This document shows, one piece after another, positions 12,201-24,400 of a stretch of 64,000 nucleotides of DNA (position 1 is the first letter of the stretch; the number at the start of each line of letters is the position of its first letter). The notes under the pieces were generated by a model. The model did no database searches. It had not been told where the DNA came from and saw only the letters and a program-made list of their open reading frames with translations. Position numbers and translations under genes: made by a program. The stretch is from Tillandsia leiboldiana (Eukaryota; Streptophyta; Magnoliopsida; Poales; Bromeliaceae): the NCBI GenBank assembly GCA_029204045.2, contig CM055080.1:10480838-10544837 (forward strand). Direction: 5' to 3'.

Positions 12201-12391
12201 GATGTCCATTTCGCCAAATTCTCATCCGAAATTTTGCCGAAAGCTCCCGGAAAATTCTATTTGCTCCGATTTTCGCGCAGAGTCTATATTAAATATCCAA
12301 TTTCGATTCTACAAGCTCTGCTTCACCGGATAAGCTCCCTACAGTCACTGTTTAATGTTGCACAGTTCCTGCGGGAGTTCGGATCATCACA
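9261..12391 (-). repeat. LTR (right), 5' LTR of the complete unit
   Basis: Length 3,131 bp. It matches the left LTR along its whole length, with few small indels. Its right edge at 12,391 is sharp: beyond it lies a MULE terminal array, not retrotransposon sequence. It carries the same 51-bp triple repeat (9,935-10,087) and the same GC-rich near-palindrome (about 12,083-12,125). Confidence 0.88.
11663..11671 (-). promoter_or_regulatory. TATA box of the 5' LTR
   Basis: TATAAATAG on the minus strand, about 720 bp from the upstream LTR edge. Transcription starting here would leave a very long R-U5 of about 2.4 kb. Confidence 0.55.
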
Positions 12392-12843
12392 CCTTCAGTG
12401 TAAATCACTAAAGACGCTTACCCACTCAGCGCCTTCCGTGCTGAAGGCGCTGAATGAAACAGCGCCTTCAGCATACACACACGGCGTCGAGGACTTAGGC
12501 ATTTTTCGCCGCGAAAAATGCTTAAGTCCTCAGTGTAAGCGAAAAATGGCTTCTCTGTGAAGGCGCTGAGTGGATAAGCGTCTTTAGTGATTTACACTGA
12601 AGGCGCTGAGCTAGTCAGCGCCTTCAGTGCAAAACAGTAAAGGCGCTGAGCCATTCAGCGCCTTTAACTTAATGTTAAAGGCGCTGACCGCTTCAGCGCC
12701 TTCTTTACTTCAAGCCAACTTGGCGGCCCCGGCAGACGTGGCGCGCTGACGTGGCAGGAAGAGGACTATTTTTGCTAATACAAATTTTGCAGGGCCATTT
12801 TCAAAATTTTAAATTTTTATAAGGTCAATTTCAAAAAAAGCCC
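12392..12843. mobile_element. truncated terminal array of a palindrome-rich PMD-MULE
   Basis: Holds several AAGGCGCTGA...TCAGCGCCTT palindromes and the GAGGACTT hairpin at 12,489-12,531. It then has a unique end (about 12,714-12,843) that, reverse-complemented, runs GGGCTTTTTTTGAAATTGAC and later GCCACGTC. This is the same order as the ends of the complete element at 47,298-55,572. The left side is interrupted by the gypsy LTR, so that retrotransposon probably inserted into this MULE. The remainder would lie left of the window. Confidence 0.75.
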
Positions 12844-13825
12844 TCTTTTTATTTTACTTTTATTGTCCCTAAATAATAATAATAATAAAAAAAGAAAAAA
12901 AAACAGCTAAAATGTGAATATGAACATGATGAGAATGCCAACGTGATCGTGTGGCAAAGAAAGAGCTCATAAATGTAAATATAAATTTACTAGAATTATT
13001 TGTTAAAAAAAAAATTGAGATGACACTAAAAAAAAAAAACCTCTAAACTTCTATACCAATGTTAAAATTTAGCATCCATGTGTTGTTTATTTGACCATTT
13101 TTATCAATAATCCTACTGTATTTGAACATTTTTACTTCTAAGGTTGCATTTAGTAATAAAATAATATTTTAATAAATAAATATTTTCAAATTTTAAATAA
13201 TTTATTATTTTGAAATACATAGAAATAAAAAAAAAATATGTAATTGATTTGATATTTTCTTATACTCTAGGACAATTAAAATTTTATTTTGTAATTTTAT
13301 TAAAAATAATAAAAAAATAGTAGAAAAAGTAGCTGAAAATTTTAAAATGCCAAGATTGTTCTAGTTTATACCTCTCATATATAGAATATTTAATATATGT
13401 ACAATAATATATATTAAAAAATTAATATATTTTGTTAAACAAAATAATTAAAATATTATATATAATAATACTATTATAATCATATTATTATATAAAATAC
13501 TTCAATATTATTATATAACTTAATAATAATATATAATATTATATAAATAATCATAGAGAATATATTTTAAAATATTAAATATTTAATATATTTATTATCT
13601 TGTGTAATATTTTATTTTATATTATATGGCATATTGTAGGATAACGCATAATATAATTTTATAAAAATAATCATATAATAATATAATATAGTACAATATA
13701 ACATAATAATAGTACTAGTAGTTGTTATACCACTAATAATAATAAAAAAAAATTATCATTTTTATTATTTTATAATAATAATGATAATTATTATTATTAT
13801 TTTAAAATATCTTAATATATTTAAA

Positions 13826-13874
<49 letters not shown>

Positions 13875-15150
13875 CATGCTTTTATATTACTTAATTACTT
13901 TTATTAAGCTAATCATAGCATCAAGATAACGAAATAATTGTTTTCCAATTATTTTAGGATTGCATAGAATGATTATTTTTGCTATTTTTTTATTACTTTC
14001 GTTGTCTCCAATTTATTCTGAAACCAAATGGAGGGAATGGTATCATTTGGTTTAGGATTGAAATAAGGGTAAATCTAAGTGTACACCCCGTGAGGAGTGT
14101 ACATCCTACACCCCACCCATTCTGGGGTGGGGTGAATTTCACTGGTCATCCCACCCCATCCTACACCCCACCCCATTCTGGGGTGGGGTGAATTTCAGTG
14201 TAGGATATACACCCCTCACGGGATGTACAGGTAGCATCCCCCTTGAAATAAATATAATTTTTAGAATAAGCAAAAACAACATCAATTTTACAATTGTGTG
14301 AAAAATAAATTATTTTTGAAAATAAGGAAAATAATGTTTGTATAGTTAGATTGAAACAGTAAAAATAAAAGTAATTATAATTTTAAAATAAAAATATTTT
14401 ATCTAATTAATGAATATAAAATAATAATTCAACAATAATTTAACTTATTTAATTAACTAATTAATCTTGAATAGAGCTAGATAATTCTAAATATTAATTA
14501 AATAAAATACTTAATAATGTATATTGTTAATTAATAATTTAATTAAGCACAAATAAATTAATAAATTAATAAGCCAATTAGTTAATTATTTAATAGTTTG
14601 ATAATTAGTTAATAAAATAATTAGATTACTCAGATTAATTAAAAATTAATATAATAGTTTAAAATGATATTTATTTTAAATAAGTTTATTTTCAAGTGGT
14701 AATAATTTTTTTTAAGAGAAAAAAATAGAACAGTAATTTTAGATTTATACTAATTTATTTTAGAGAGACGAAAATTGTTGTTCCTACCATCACTAAATAT
14801 GTTTGGGGAATAAGACCGAACAATGTTTTATTCTAAGTTTTTGTTTTAGGACCAAACATAAATAGATGATTGATGGAATAGTATGATTTACAAAAGAAAA
14901 ATTAACTAAAGAATATTTAACCAAGTGCTTGTTCATTAATAAATCAATAAATAAATATTTCTTTTTCTCTGGTAAAAATACTTGTAAAAAAAAAAAAAAA
15001 AAATTTCCTGTATAGATGTGCATTTTATACTAGAAATAAATTTTAAAAAGTCACAACCTTGGATGGATAATATAACTCATTTTAAGTGTATGGGTAGTAT
15101 TAATTAATCTAAATAATATAGCAGATAGACGGCTACGATTCAAGAAGCAT
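12844..15150. other. AT-rich intergenic spacer
   Basis: Very AT-rich with poly-A/T runs and a (TA)n tract at about 13,828-13,872. Apart from the MITE at 14,068-14,236, no gene, RNA or element is recognisable. Confidence 0.7.
14068..14236. mobile_element. MITE with GTGTACACCCC inverted ends
   Basis: A fold-back element. GTGTACACCCCGTGAGG on the left is mirrored on the right, and the centre carries two CTACACCCCACCC...TTCTGGGGTGGGGTG stems. A relative with the same end motif is at 41,742-41,904. No coding capacity. Superfamily not determined. Confidence 0.65.
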
Positions 15151-15342
15151 GAAACGAAAGGCTCGGATCTCATCAATGATGGGCCCACAATAACCGTTTT
15201 CACGAAGGGAAACGCCATGCTGTTCGGTCCGCACGTGCGCACGCCCCACGCGCGCCCACACGCGCTCTCTCCTCTGAACCCTTCCTTTATAATCGTTCCC
15301 CCCTCTTTTCTCTTTTCTCTGGCGCGTAAACCCATTCCTCTC

Positions 15343-15392
<50 letters not shown>

Positions 15393-15417
15393 TTGGTTAA
15401 CAAACGAACACGGAGCC
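15151..15417 (+). promoter_or_regulatory. promoter and 5' UTR of the WD40 gene
   Basis: Composition changes from AT-rich to GC/pyrimidine-rich here. A possible TATA-like TTTATAATC lies at about 15,286. It is followed by a C/T-rich leader with a (CT)n tract (about 15,343-15,391), common in plant 5' UTRs. The start codon context GCCATGGCG is near optimal for plants. Confidence 0.5.
15343..15391. repeat. (CT)n microsatellite in the 5' UTR
   Basis: Nearly pure CT dinucleotide repeat a few bases upstream of the start codon of the WD40 gene. Confidence 0.9.
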
Positions 15418-18400
15418 ATGGCGAATTTACTAGGGTTTTGCCTCGGACTAGTTCTCCCTTTCTCTTGCTCAATGCCGTGCTCGTTTAGGTGAGAATCGAT
15501 ACTTTCGTTTTTGGTTTCTTACTTGTTCGCAGAGGAAGGAGTCGGTGGTCGCGAGTGGCCCCTGAACTGGACGGGAGACTCAATTTGGACTACCGGCGCA
15601 ATGCCTCCAAGCTCCTGCTCGACTCATTGGCAACAGTAAGAGATCCTCAATTCGATTTAAGTTTCTTTTGGATGGAGATTATAAACACGATTTTGAGATT
15701 CTAGAGCACTTTGATTTTCATATGCATATCTATGTTACTGGGAATACAAGGCGGATTCGAGAAAATTAGTATTTAGAGGCACTTGTTTGTGTCGTTAAGG
15801 GCCTCTTTTGATGCATAAGTAGAGCACTCGAAAAGGGTTAGAGAGACTAGCTTTGTATCTTCAAGTTTACTTTCAGTTTTTAATGTACTTTCCTGCAATA
15901 TTTATGCACATATTTTTTGAGAGAGAAAACTTCCCTTGCTATAATATTGAATGAACACATTTCCTTGTTATTTACACCTCTTAAGCTTTTGCTAGAACTT
16001 AATTCTACATCATGTTGGTATCAGAGCAGATTGCTATGTGAAAACAGATTCAACCTTATGTTTTGGTGTGACACTCTAATAGTCCCATATCAAATGGGAA
16101 CTCGGTTGTGATTGGGTATATAAAAAATTATGGACATTAGTAATAATAACTGAACTTAAGTATTTTAGGCTGGTGGTTTAGACCCAACGAATTATTATTA
16201 CTAACGAGTACTAAACTGTGTATATTTATTGCTAGTATGAATGTATACCATATCATGGACAAATCTTTCCTACTTTCCAACACAGTAAAAGGTTCGCCGA
16301 TCTGATTTTCTTTAGAGAGAAATTGGACAATTGCTAATAGGTGTTCGAGCTAGAAGTTGGCTGTAGGCTGAGCTGCTTGTCCAAAACAATCACCCAAACG
16401 CAAAGTAATGACTGTTTTACTAATCCCTACTCCGGATTGCACCAAACGGGCCTCAATTGACCTCATTTCAACCAGACTTGCCTTAATCCAGCTTTTCCAT
16501 ATATCCTATTGCCAAGTTGTTAGCTTTGTTTTATTTCCTTCTGCTGAAAGGGACACAAGTCGAAGAGAAGCACCTTCCCTGACGTGACCTTTAAGATCAT
16601 AGATTTTCCAACACAATTTAAAAGAACAATAGGAACACACAAAATAATTACTTATAAATTTCTTATAAACAGAGAGGGTTACGTTTACAACATAAGGACT
16701 GGAAGAAGGGTGAAAGAAGATGTAGCCATGAAAGAACAAAAATTCTGATGACAATCGGTAGGTAGAAAGATGTGAAGAAGATGAATTTGGAAGCATATCT
16801 TGAATAAATGGGAGTTAGAAAGAGATCACCAATAGATTGGTTGGGTTTTAATACCATGTAAATAGAGAAAAACAAACAAGCAAGGGATAAATTATATTTT
16901 AACAATTTCAACCAGTAGTGCATTTTGCATTATACAATTATAAAGTACAGTTACTTTAAGTGTTCATGATGATAATTTTTTTTAGTAGCTTCTTTTTTTA
17001 AAAAAATCAATTATTGTTGTATATTATTTTTTTGTATGGATGATTATCTGAAAGCTTTTTTTTTTCTTTATTTTTTGGGTTGAGAAGGTTAAACTTTTTG
17101 AGCACCGGACGGGCACTCCAGAAATATGTGCAAGTCAGAACCTTACTGTGTTAGTGCCATCCTCTATATTTATTTTTTACTAGGTAGTGTTTCACTCAGA
17201 GTCATGATTAAGGTGGGGATACTATCATGTATACAGTATACTTATTATTCTACCAAATGTAATCTAGTTAAGAGCTATTCTCACTTGGACTTGAGTGGGA
17301 AAGATGTACTTGTATCATTTTTTTGAGAAAGGATGTACTTGTATAGTTGTATCCTTGAAATAGCAATTACATTGGATTGGTGGAATTGCAATATCCCTAT
17401 AACTAGGACTTCATCCAACTTATTCCCTTATATGATATCATGCCAAACATATTGGAGATGGTACCTTAGTAAAGTTATGGGGATTTTTTTTTACCGCCTC
17501 TGGAAGAATATCCCTCAAGCCAAACATTAACCTAAAATTGCATACTCCTAATGTCATGAGAGGAAGTACTCACCTTCTTTACTTTTGTTCAGCTGGAAAG
17601 GAATTTCAGCATTGGACTTCGATTCTACGGTAAATTTCGATATAATTTGCTCATTTAATTTTGTTTCAAGTAATTTTGTTCTTAATTTTCTGATGGATTA
17701 TGCTATTACTTCAGGGTTCTAATATTGTAACTGTGACTCGTGCTGGGTGTTTATCAGTTTATGACTTTAATACCCTCTACTGCTCCACATATGGTCCAAC
17801 ATCTGGCAAGTTCCCTTACCACATACATGATGGATGCCCTTTTATCCTGTAATCTCTTTACTATGATGTACACCATATAGATCAATGCGTAATTCTCTCT
17901 CCCAAATAGTAGGTTGCTCACTTTAGCTGAGTTTTGTGAAGTTTTAGCCGACATAGTGTTCGGTTGGTTTTAAAGAGGTTTGAAAATAGGTTTTGCATCA
18001 AAAAGAGTTTCCCAAGCATCTAATTTCATATAATACATTATATATGTTTTGCATTTTTACTATAGAAAATGCAAATATGAAACTAAAAACACCTCACCTC
18101 TCCTCACTTTCTCTTACCACTCTCTTCATTCCTTTTCTTCCAAAACGCGCATACACCCAGTAAACTATTTTGATCGTCGCCTAATCAAACAATAATTAAC
18201 ACAGATTTTCATTTACATGAAAGACATCCTTTTCTTGGCATTTGTTTACAACAACAGTTTTACCTAAAACTAAACATCAATGAATGTTTTGTTTTAATTA
18301 TATTTGATGCTAATTTTCCTCCTGATGAGTTACTTTGTGTTACTTTTCTATTTTCCTTTTGGTAGAAGTTCTTGCTAAGCCACGATTACATATCAGCAAA

Positions 18401-21400
18401 CCTTCAGTGCCGTTTCTTACAGTCCGTTGGAGTCCACTTAATCCATATGAGGTAGAAATGCGACAATGTATTCACTTTTTTTAAATTTGTTAACTACCTC
18501 GTTGCCACCGAGTAAAGGCCTTGTTGCTATAAATTCCAACTTATGTTCTTTGAAGACATTATATATTTGTTATTTAAGGCTAAAAAAATTGTTTTATATT
18601 TGGTGCTTCGATTGTTTTTTCTTAGCCTAATGCCATGACACAATGCTCTCTCAATGACGAATTGGCTCAACCCTGTGCAGTAGAATATATGTATCCAAGG
18701 CCTATATGGAGAATATATGTATGCAAGGCCCCACATTACTTTTTTCTTGATTGATACTGCTTTAAATTTTTATTTATTTATTTATTTTTTCCGATTTGAG
18801 TGATTTAGTCAATGTAAGTAAAAATTTTATTAAATTAAACAACGACTCTATCAAATTCAATGGTTTTAATTACTTTTGATGAAATTACAACAATTAATAA
18901 ATTTGATAAACTTTTCAATATAACAAAGTATAGTAACTCAAATAAAAAAAAATGATATTTTATCTTCTAGTTTAAGTAGAAATATAGTTTGACATCGATG
19001 CTAACTTTGATTCTTACTAGATGTGTTAACACAATATTTTCAATTGCAGGTTGCTTGCACAAAGCATAGATATTACGAAGTTTTTCTTTATGATGTCTAC
19101 GCTGGTGCGTCTAGACCTACTACGGTAAGCACCGTTGTTCCTTGAGAAATGTGATTTTTTATATTTTTTAAGAAACACCATCAATTTCAAATAAGGGGGA
19201 CCGTCATCAACTTAATCTATCCATTCAAAAAATGAACAATACACAGGGCCAGCCCAACACCAACAGCATACAATCCAGTGTATTAGAATATGAAAACCAA
19301 CAGCTCCTACATGCTCTTTTCTTGTTTAACATTGTCAATACCATTCCCTTGAAAACCCAAGGCATTAACAAGAAGATATTTTTCCCATTTTACCATTTAT
19401 AGACAACATTATCTTACAGGTCTCAAAGTTATCTTCAACCATTTTATCCAATTCTTTGAAAACTCTCTAATTCTTTATCCAATATGATTTCCTACTCAAT
19501 CGTGTTATATACTTTTCGCTAAGTCCAACTTCAAAATGCAACTCAGATATGTTCCTTAGTTTAGGATTTTCTAATTATGGAAAGTCGCATTGTCATTTTA
19601 ATATTTCCTTTATTTCCAATAATTTAGATATAGGGTTTATGGCACATATATATAGAACTAAGCTACTATACTATTAATAGCAAGTCACTGGTGCTATTAG
19701 GTCTTTGACCCTTGGATGAAGTGATGTGTGGTTAGGGGTGATAGTGAGCTCCTAAGGTATAGTGGGTGGTTGGGAAATAGTATAATCTAAGGGGTGGAAA
19801 TGATCAAAGGGATAGATCTAACGGCGGAAAACTTGGAAGCACCAAGTGCTTGGTGCTATCGATAGTATAGTAGCCGGACTCACCTACCCCTTCCTCTTCG
19901 CCTTCGCCTCTTTTCCTATAAGCCTTCTTCAACCTCCTCAAATTCTTCTTTACTCCATTCTCTTACCTAATCCTTCATCTCTTTCCTAGTTGTATCTATT
20001 TTATGACTCTGCCTTTCTCTTCTCTTCGTATTTACACCATTTTCTTCCTATCATTCTTTTCCCTCTCAAAACCTGCAATTAGTGGAGTGGATTGAACTCA
20101 AGCTGCCTCCCCCTCTCATAAATATCTAAATTTATTACTATTGCTTATATTATTGAATAATAAAGATTTAATTATTGTAAAAATTTATCATGTTGATTAG
20201 TTACAGTTCTTTTGTACTTATAATAATATTATTATTTCTTAATCACAATGTTTAGATATTTAATTATTCAAATAAATAAAATATAGTTTTACTTATATTA
20301 AGTATTGTATATATGTTATACAAAGATATTAATTTGAAACATACATAAGGGCAAATTTAGTATTTTGAAATATTGCAATTTACTTTCTCCACTATTCTTC
20401 GCTTATTGTTTATTCCGGGGAATATGCTAGAACCTTGCCAAACACAAAAATACTTCATTCCTCTCTTTCCTAGAATATGAAGTTATTTTAGGGATAAAAA
20501 AATGAATCCCTGATGACATTATCCTATTTCCAAACGTAACCTAAAAGAATTTTTAGAAAAGTTGTTTTTGCAAAGACATAATGGTCTTAACAGTGGAAAA
20601 TTAACGGTTAACTCACAGTAGTCAATTTGCAAGGAAAAGATTTCATCTTTTGGAATTTTAGAGAGACATATTTTATAATGAACAGTTTGTAGGGAAAATT
20701 TTGCAATTTTAAAATTATGTTGGCATATGTATGAAACTTTTAGCGTTAGCACTATAATTAATTATTGTGGAACATATTTATGTAACTTTTGTGTTATTCT
20801 CTGTGAACCTAAGCCATAAAACCTGAAAGAATTTTTAGAAAAGTTATTTTTGCAAAGGCATAACAGTCTTAACAGTGGAAAATTAATGGTTAACTCACAA
20901 TAATCAATCTGCAAGATTTTTTTTTCATCTTTCGGAACTTTAGAGGGGCATATTTGATAATTAACAGTTTGTAGGGAAAATTTTGTAATTTTAAAAATAT
21001 GTTGGAATAATTATGAAACTTTTAGCTTTAGCACTATAACAAATTATTGTAGAACATATTTCTGTTTTATAGAATGGGTTGCTAAAAATAAGACTTCACT
21101 TCCTTCCCTTTATTATGTTACCTTTTGCATGAAGCATACTGTTATGAATAGAAAAGACAAGTTCTAGTTTATTTGTTTTGATCAATCTATATATGTTTTA
21201 ACTCTAAGGGGCCATTTGGTTCAAGGTTTGTAATATTCCGATAATCCTCGATATTTTCTATTGAAAATATTCAAATCATTGCCATTCAACTCAAGTTGGG
21301 TAGTTGCAAAAGAAGTTATGAAGTAGTGAAATCATTACAGATTCATAAGTAGTAGGAATACTAGATTAACACTGGGTAGGAGGTATTATTATTTTCATGC

Positions 21401-24400
21401 TTGATAGGAATCATTAGTAGTCCATCAATATGGATACACTAGTTCTTAATAACCTCCCAAATATAAAATATATAACATTTCCGGAATATTACAAAACTTG
21501 AGCCAAACGGCCCATAAGTGTACCGTGCTTCCAAGAGTGTATTTCTATTTTTAATAAATATAAATATGTTGTTACATGATTTGAGCTAGATAATTTGTTT
21601 GCATTTGTTTACATGGAATTACCACTAAAGCAGGTGTTAAGACCAGATTTTAATGGAAGTCGCCAGGACTCTGGCCTTAATGATATTTCTTTTGCTTCGA
21701 ATGGCGAGTCAAGGTTGTTACCATTTTCACTTTATCACAGCCGAGAAATAGGTTATTGCAATTTTTTCTTTCCTCAAAAATTTGTTGTTCAGTAGAAAAA
21801 ATCATTATTTTGATGTAGGTCAGAGATTAAACTGTCTATTGGCACATAATATGTCCATCATGCCAACGGACTACAACCAAGCCATGTCTTGTCAGTATGC
21901 CATCAGTACAGCTCGGCATAGTAGGATGCCCCATGCCAACGTCGACATAGTCATCAATGCTAGTGGCATGTACGTTGCAAATTGGCACGGAATGGCGCCA
22001 TTGTATTTTATCAGTTTTTCTCTAGAAAATAGCCTTCTAGAGTGTTTCTATGTCTATGATGCCTTTAAAAATAGCCCAATTGTTTCTCAAAATTTAGTTA
22101 GAATAAAACCATAGACATTTTTTAACTCAAGACTATTGTTTTAATAACTCAAGTATATTCATGAAGACCAATTGAAGTTGTAATTGAATAAAAATTTCAT
22201 TGGAAGACACTACCATGAATAATTCTCCAAAATAGAAATGATAAAAAAAAGGATATTGGGAGAAATCTTAGAATTTGCATTATAGTATTGCGGCTACAGT
22301 ATAAGCACTACAATACTCGTAGCTAAAGTATCGTGGATACAATTATTTTATCCTAAGTCAACTATCATGATGGCGATCATGGCATCGTCATCATCCTCAT
22401 TATCTCTTTTTATAGTCAACATCAAAACGCTAGTCCCAATCAAACTTGCAACTACAATCTATCTAGTGTGGAAACAAATATTTCTTAATTGGGAAGTTTT
22501 GGCATGACTTCTCTTGTAGATGGAACATGAGACATTCCACCTAAAATTGTGGAGTCGGAAAAGAAAACAATGGTACCTAATTTGGCGTATGTGATATAGA
22601 AAAGAGTGGATACGACAATCATGTCGTGGATCAATGCTACGATCTCTCTCAGCATACTTCAAATGGTGATTTCAAGTTCACTTAAGACAGTCCAAGATGA
22701 TTGAACAGTCATTGCACCCTCGACAAAACAGCATCCACAGTTTTTTCGCTTAAGGCGAAGTTGAGTATATCAAGAAAGGAACAATAAGTATGTTCGAATA
22801 TATGCAAAATGTCAAGTCAATCGACGATGCCCTACTAGCCATTGGGGAAAGTAGATCTACTCACAATCAGGTGATGACAATCCTTTTGGGCCTGCCTGAT
22901 GAATATTGAGGATTTGTGAGTCCCTTGAATACTTACAGAACAAACCAACTTTTGAGCAGCTTCTGCCTCTTCTAATGCAAGAAGAGACAGAGAAAAAATG
23001 CAGTTTTGGTTTCTCTTTTCATTGCATGATACTTCTTTTACACAATCTAGAGTTTTTTGTGCCAGCCGCGGCTCAATTCTATATTTCCATTCTCCGAGGT
23101 ATTTGATATCCTTGAATATATATTTTTTAATTTGTTCAACAGGTTGTTTGCAGCTAGCCCTGATGGGTCAGTTTTTATATGGGATATGAGGATAAGCAAT
23201 ATTCGACCTCTGCAGCTTGCTGCTCCAGAAAGTGATGAACTTTGCAGTATTGAGTTGGACAACGAAAATAAGGTACTTAATGCTGTCGTGCTTTAAATCT
23301 TGATTTTACTCAAATTTATTTTTATAAAACTATATCTTACCATGTCATTCTAGTGTTTTGAACTTTTGAATCTTTTGATATACTAATTACCATTATAATT
23401 TTGAACAGAGAAGATGAACATATTTTCATACAAAATGCACAAATTCTCACCACATGATCTTTATTCTCCATTCCACAAATTCTTATTAAAATGCACAAAC
23501 TGGTTTGCAACATAAGTTTCTATCACATTGTCGGCATTCACTCAATTCGCCCTTGGTTTTGAAAATGAAACTTGTCAATTCTATGTTGTTCATTCTTTCC
23601 ATAACTCATTATTGCTACGAGAGTCCTAACATCCCACTTTCTCACCACTCAAAGTCATTTTAGCTAATGTTGTACAAATTCTATACTAAACTATACAAAT
23701 TCTTGTATTAGGATGTACAAATTCTCGCATGAGTTGTATAAATGATAATACAGTAAGCTCTTTATCTCCTACTTGTCATTCCTACACCGGTGTCCTCACA
23801 TTAGAGAAGAAGAAGATATAGGAAAGGGACCATGCCCTTCTCATTACTACAACTTACATCCGACTTCCACCTCGCTAGAGAAAAAAAAAGAAAAGAAGGA
23901 GACTGTCTCTTCATAATCATTTCATGCATGTTGTCATTATCATTTGCTAGAGTAGTTGAAGAAGTAAAAAGGTCGTTCTCTTCTTGTAACTACTCTCACT
24001 ACGTCTCTCATCAAAGAAGAAGTAAAAAAGAGAGTCGTGCTTGTTGGATCGTTGGCGCTAATCATTAATCCCAAAAGCTCGAACTGTTAGAAATATGCAA
24101 CCAATTAACTTAAAGCGTATAGACACAATGCCCACAGATCTCGATTGAGACTTGGCTCAGCCAGCTTCACGCTACTTCGAACATGACTCGGCCTAACCTG
24201 ACCTCCCGCTATTTCGAACGTGACTCGGACCAACATGACCTCCCGCCTTTTCGAACGTGACTCGGTCCAACCTGACCTCTCGTCACAAGGCAGGATGCTG
24301 GTCCTTTTTAAGCCAACGGTACCTTTTACCTTAAAGCCTGCCTTCACATGCCATTACTGCTTATTTGAGGGGAAAAAAAAAGAAATAAAAAAAAAATATA

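Larger units (their letters stand above)
545..12391 (-). mobile_element. Ty3/gypsy chromovirus (Tekay/Del type), full-length but degenerate, minus strand
   Basis: On the minus strand the order is LTR (12,391-9,261), primer-binding site, Gag with zinc knuckle, aspartic protease, reverse transcriptase, RNase H, integrase, chromodomain-like tail, polypurine tract, LTR (4,097-545). Domain order and integrase after RNase H define Ty3/gypsy. LTRs over 3 kb and a C-terminal chromodomain-like segment point to the Tekay/Del chromoviruses, the group that includes the pineapple dea1 element. The two LTRs are nearly identical outside an assembly gap, suggesting a recent insertion. The coding region nevertheless has several frame breaks, which may be real decay or homopolymer errors. 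Confidence 0.9.
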
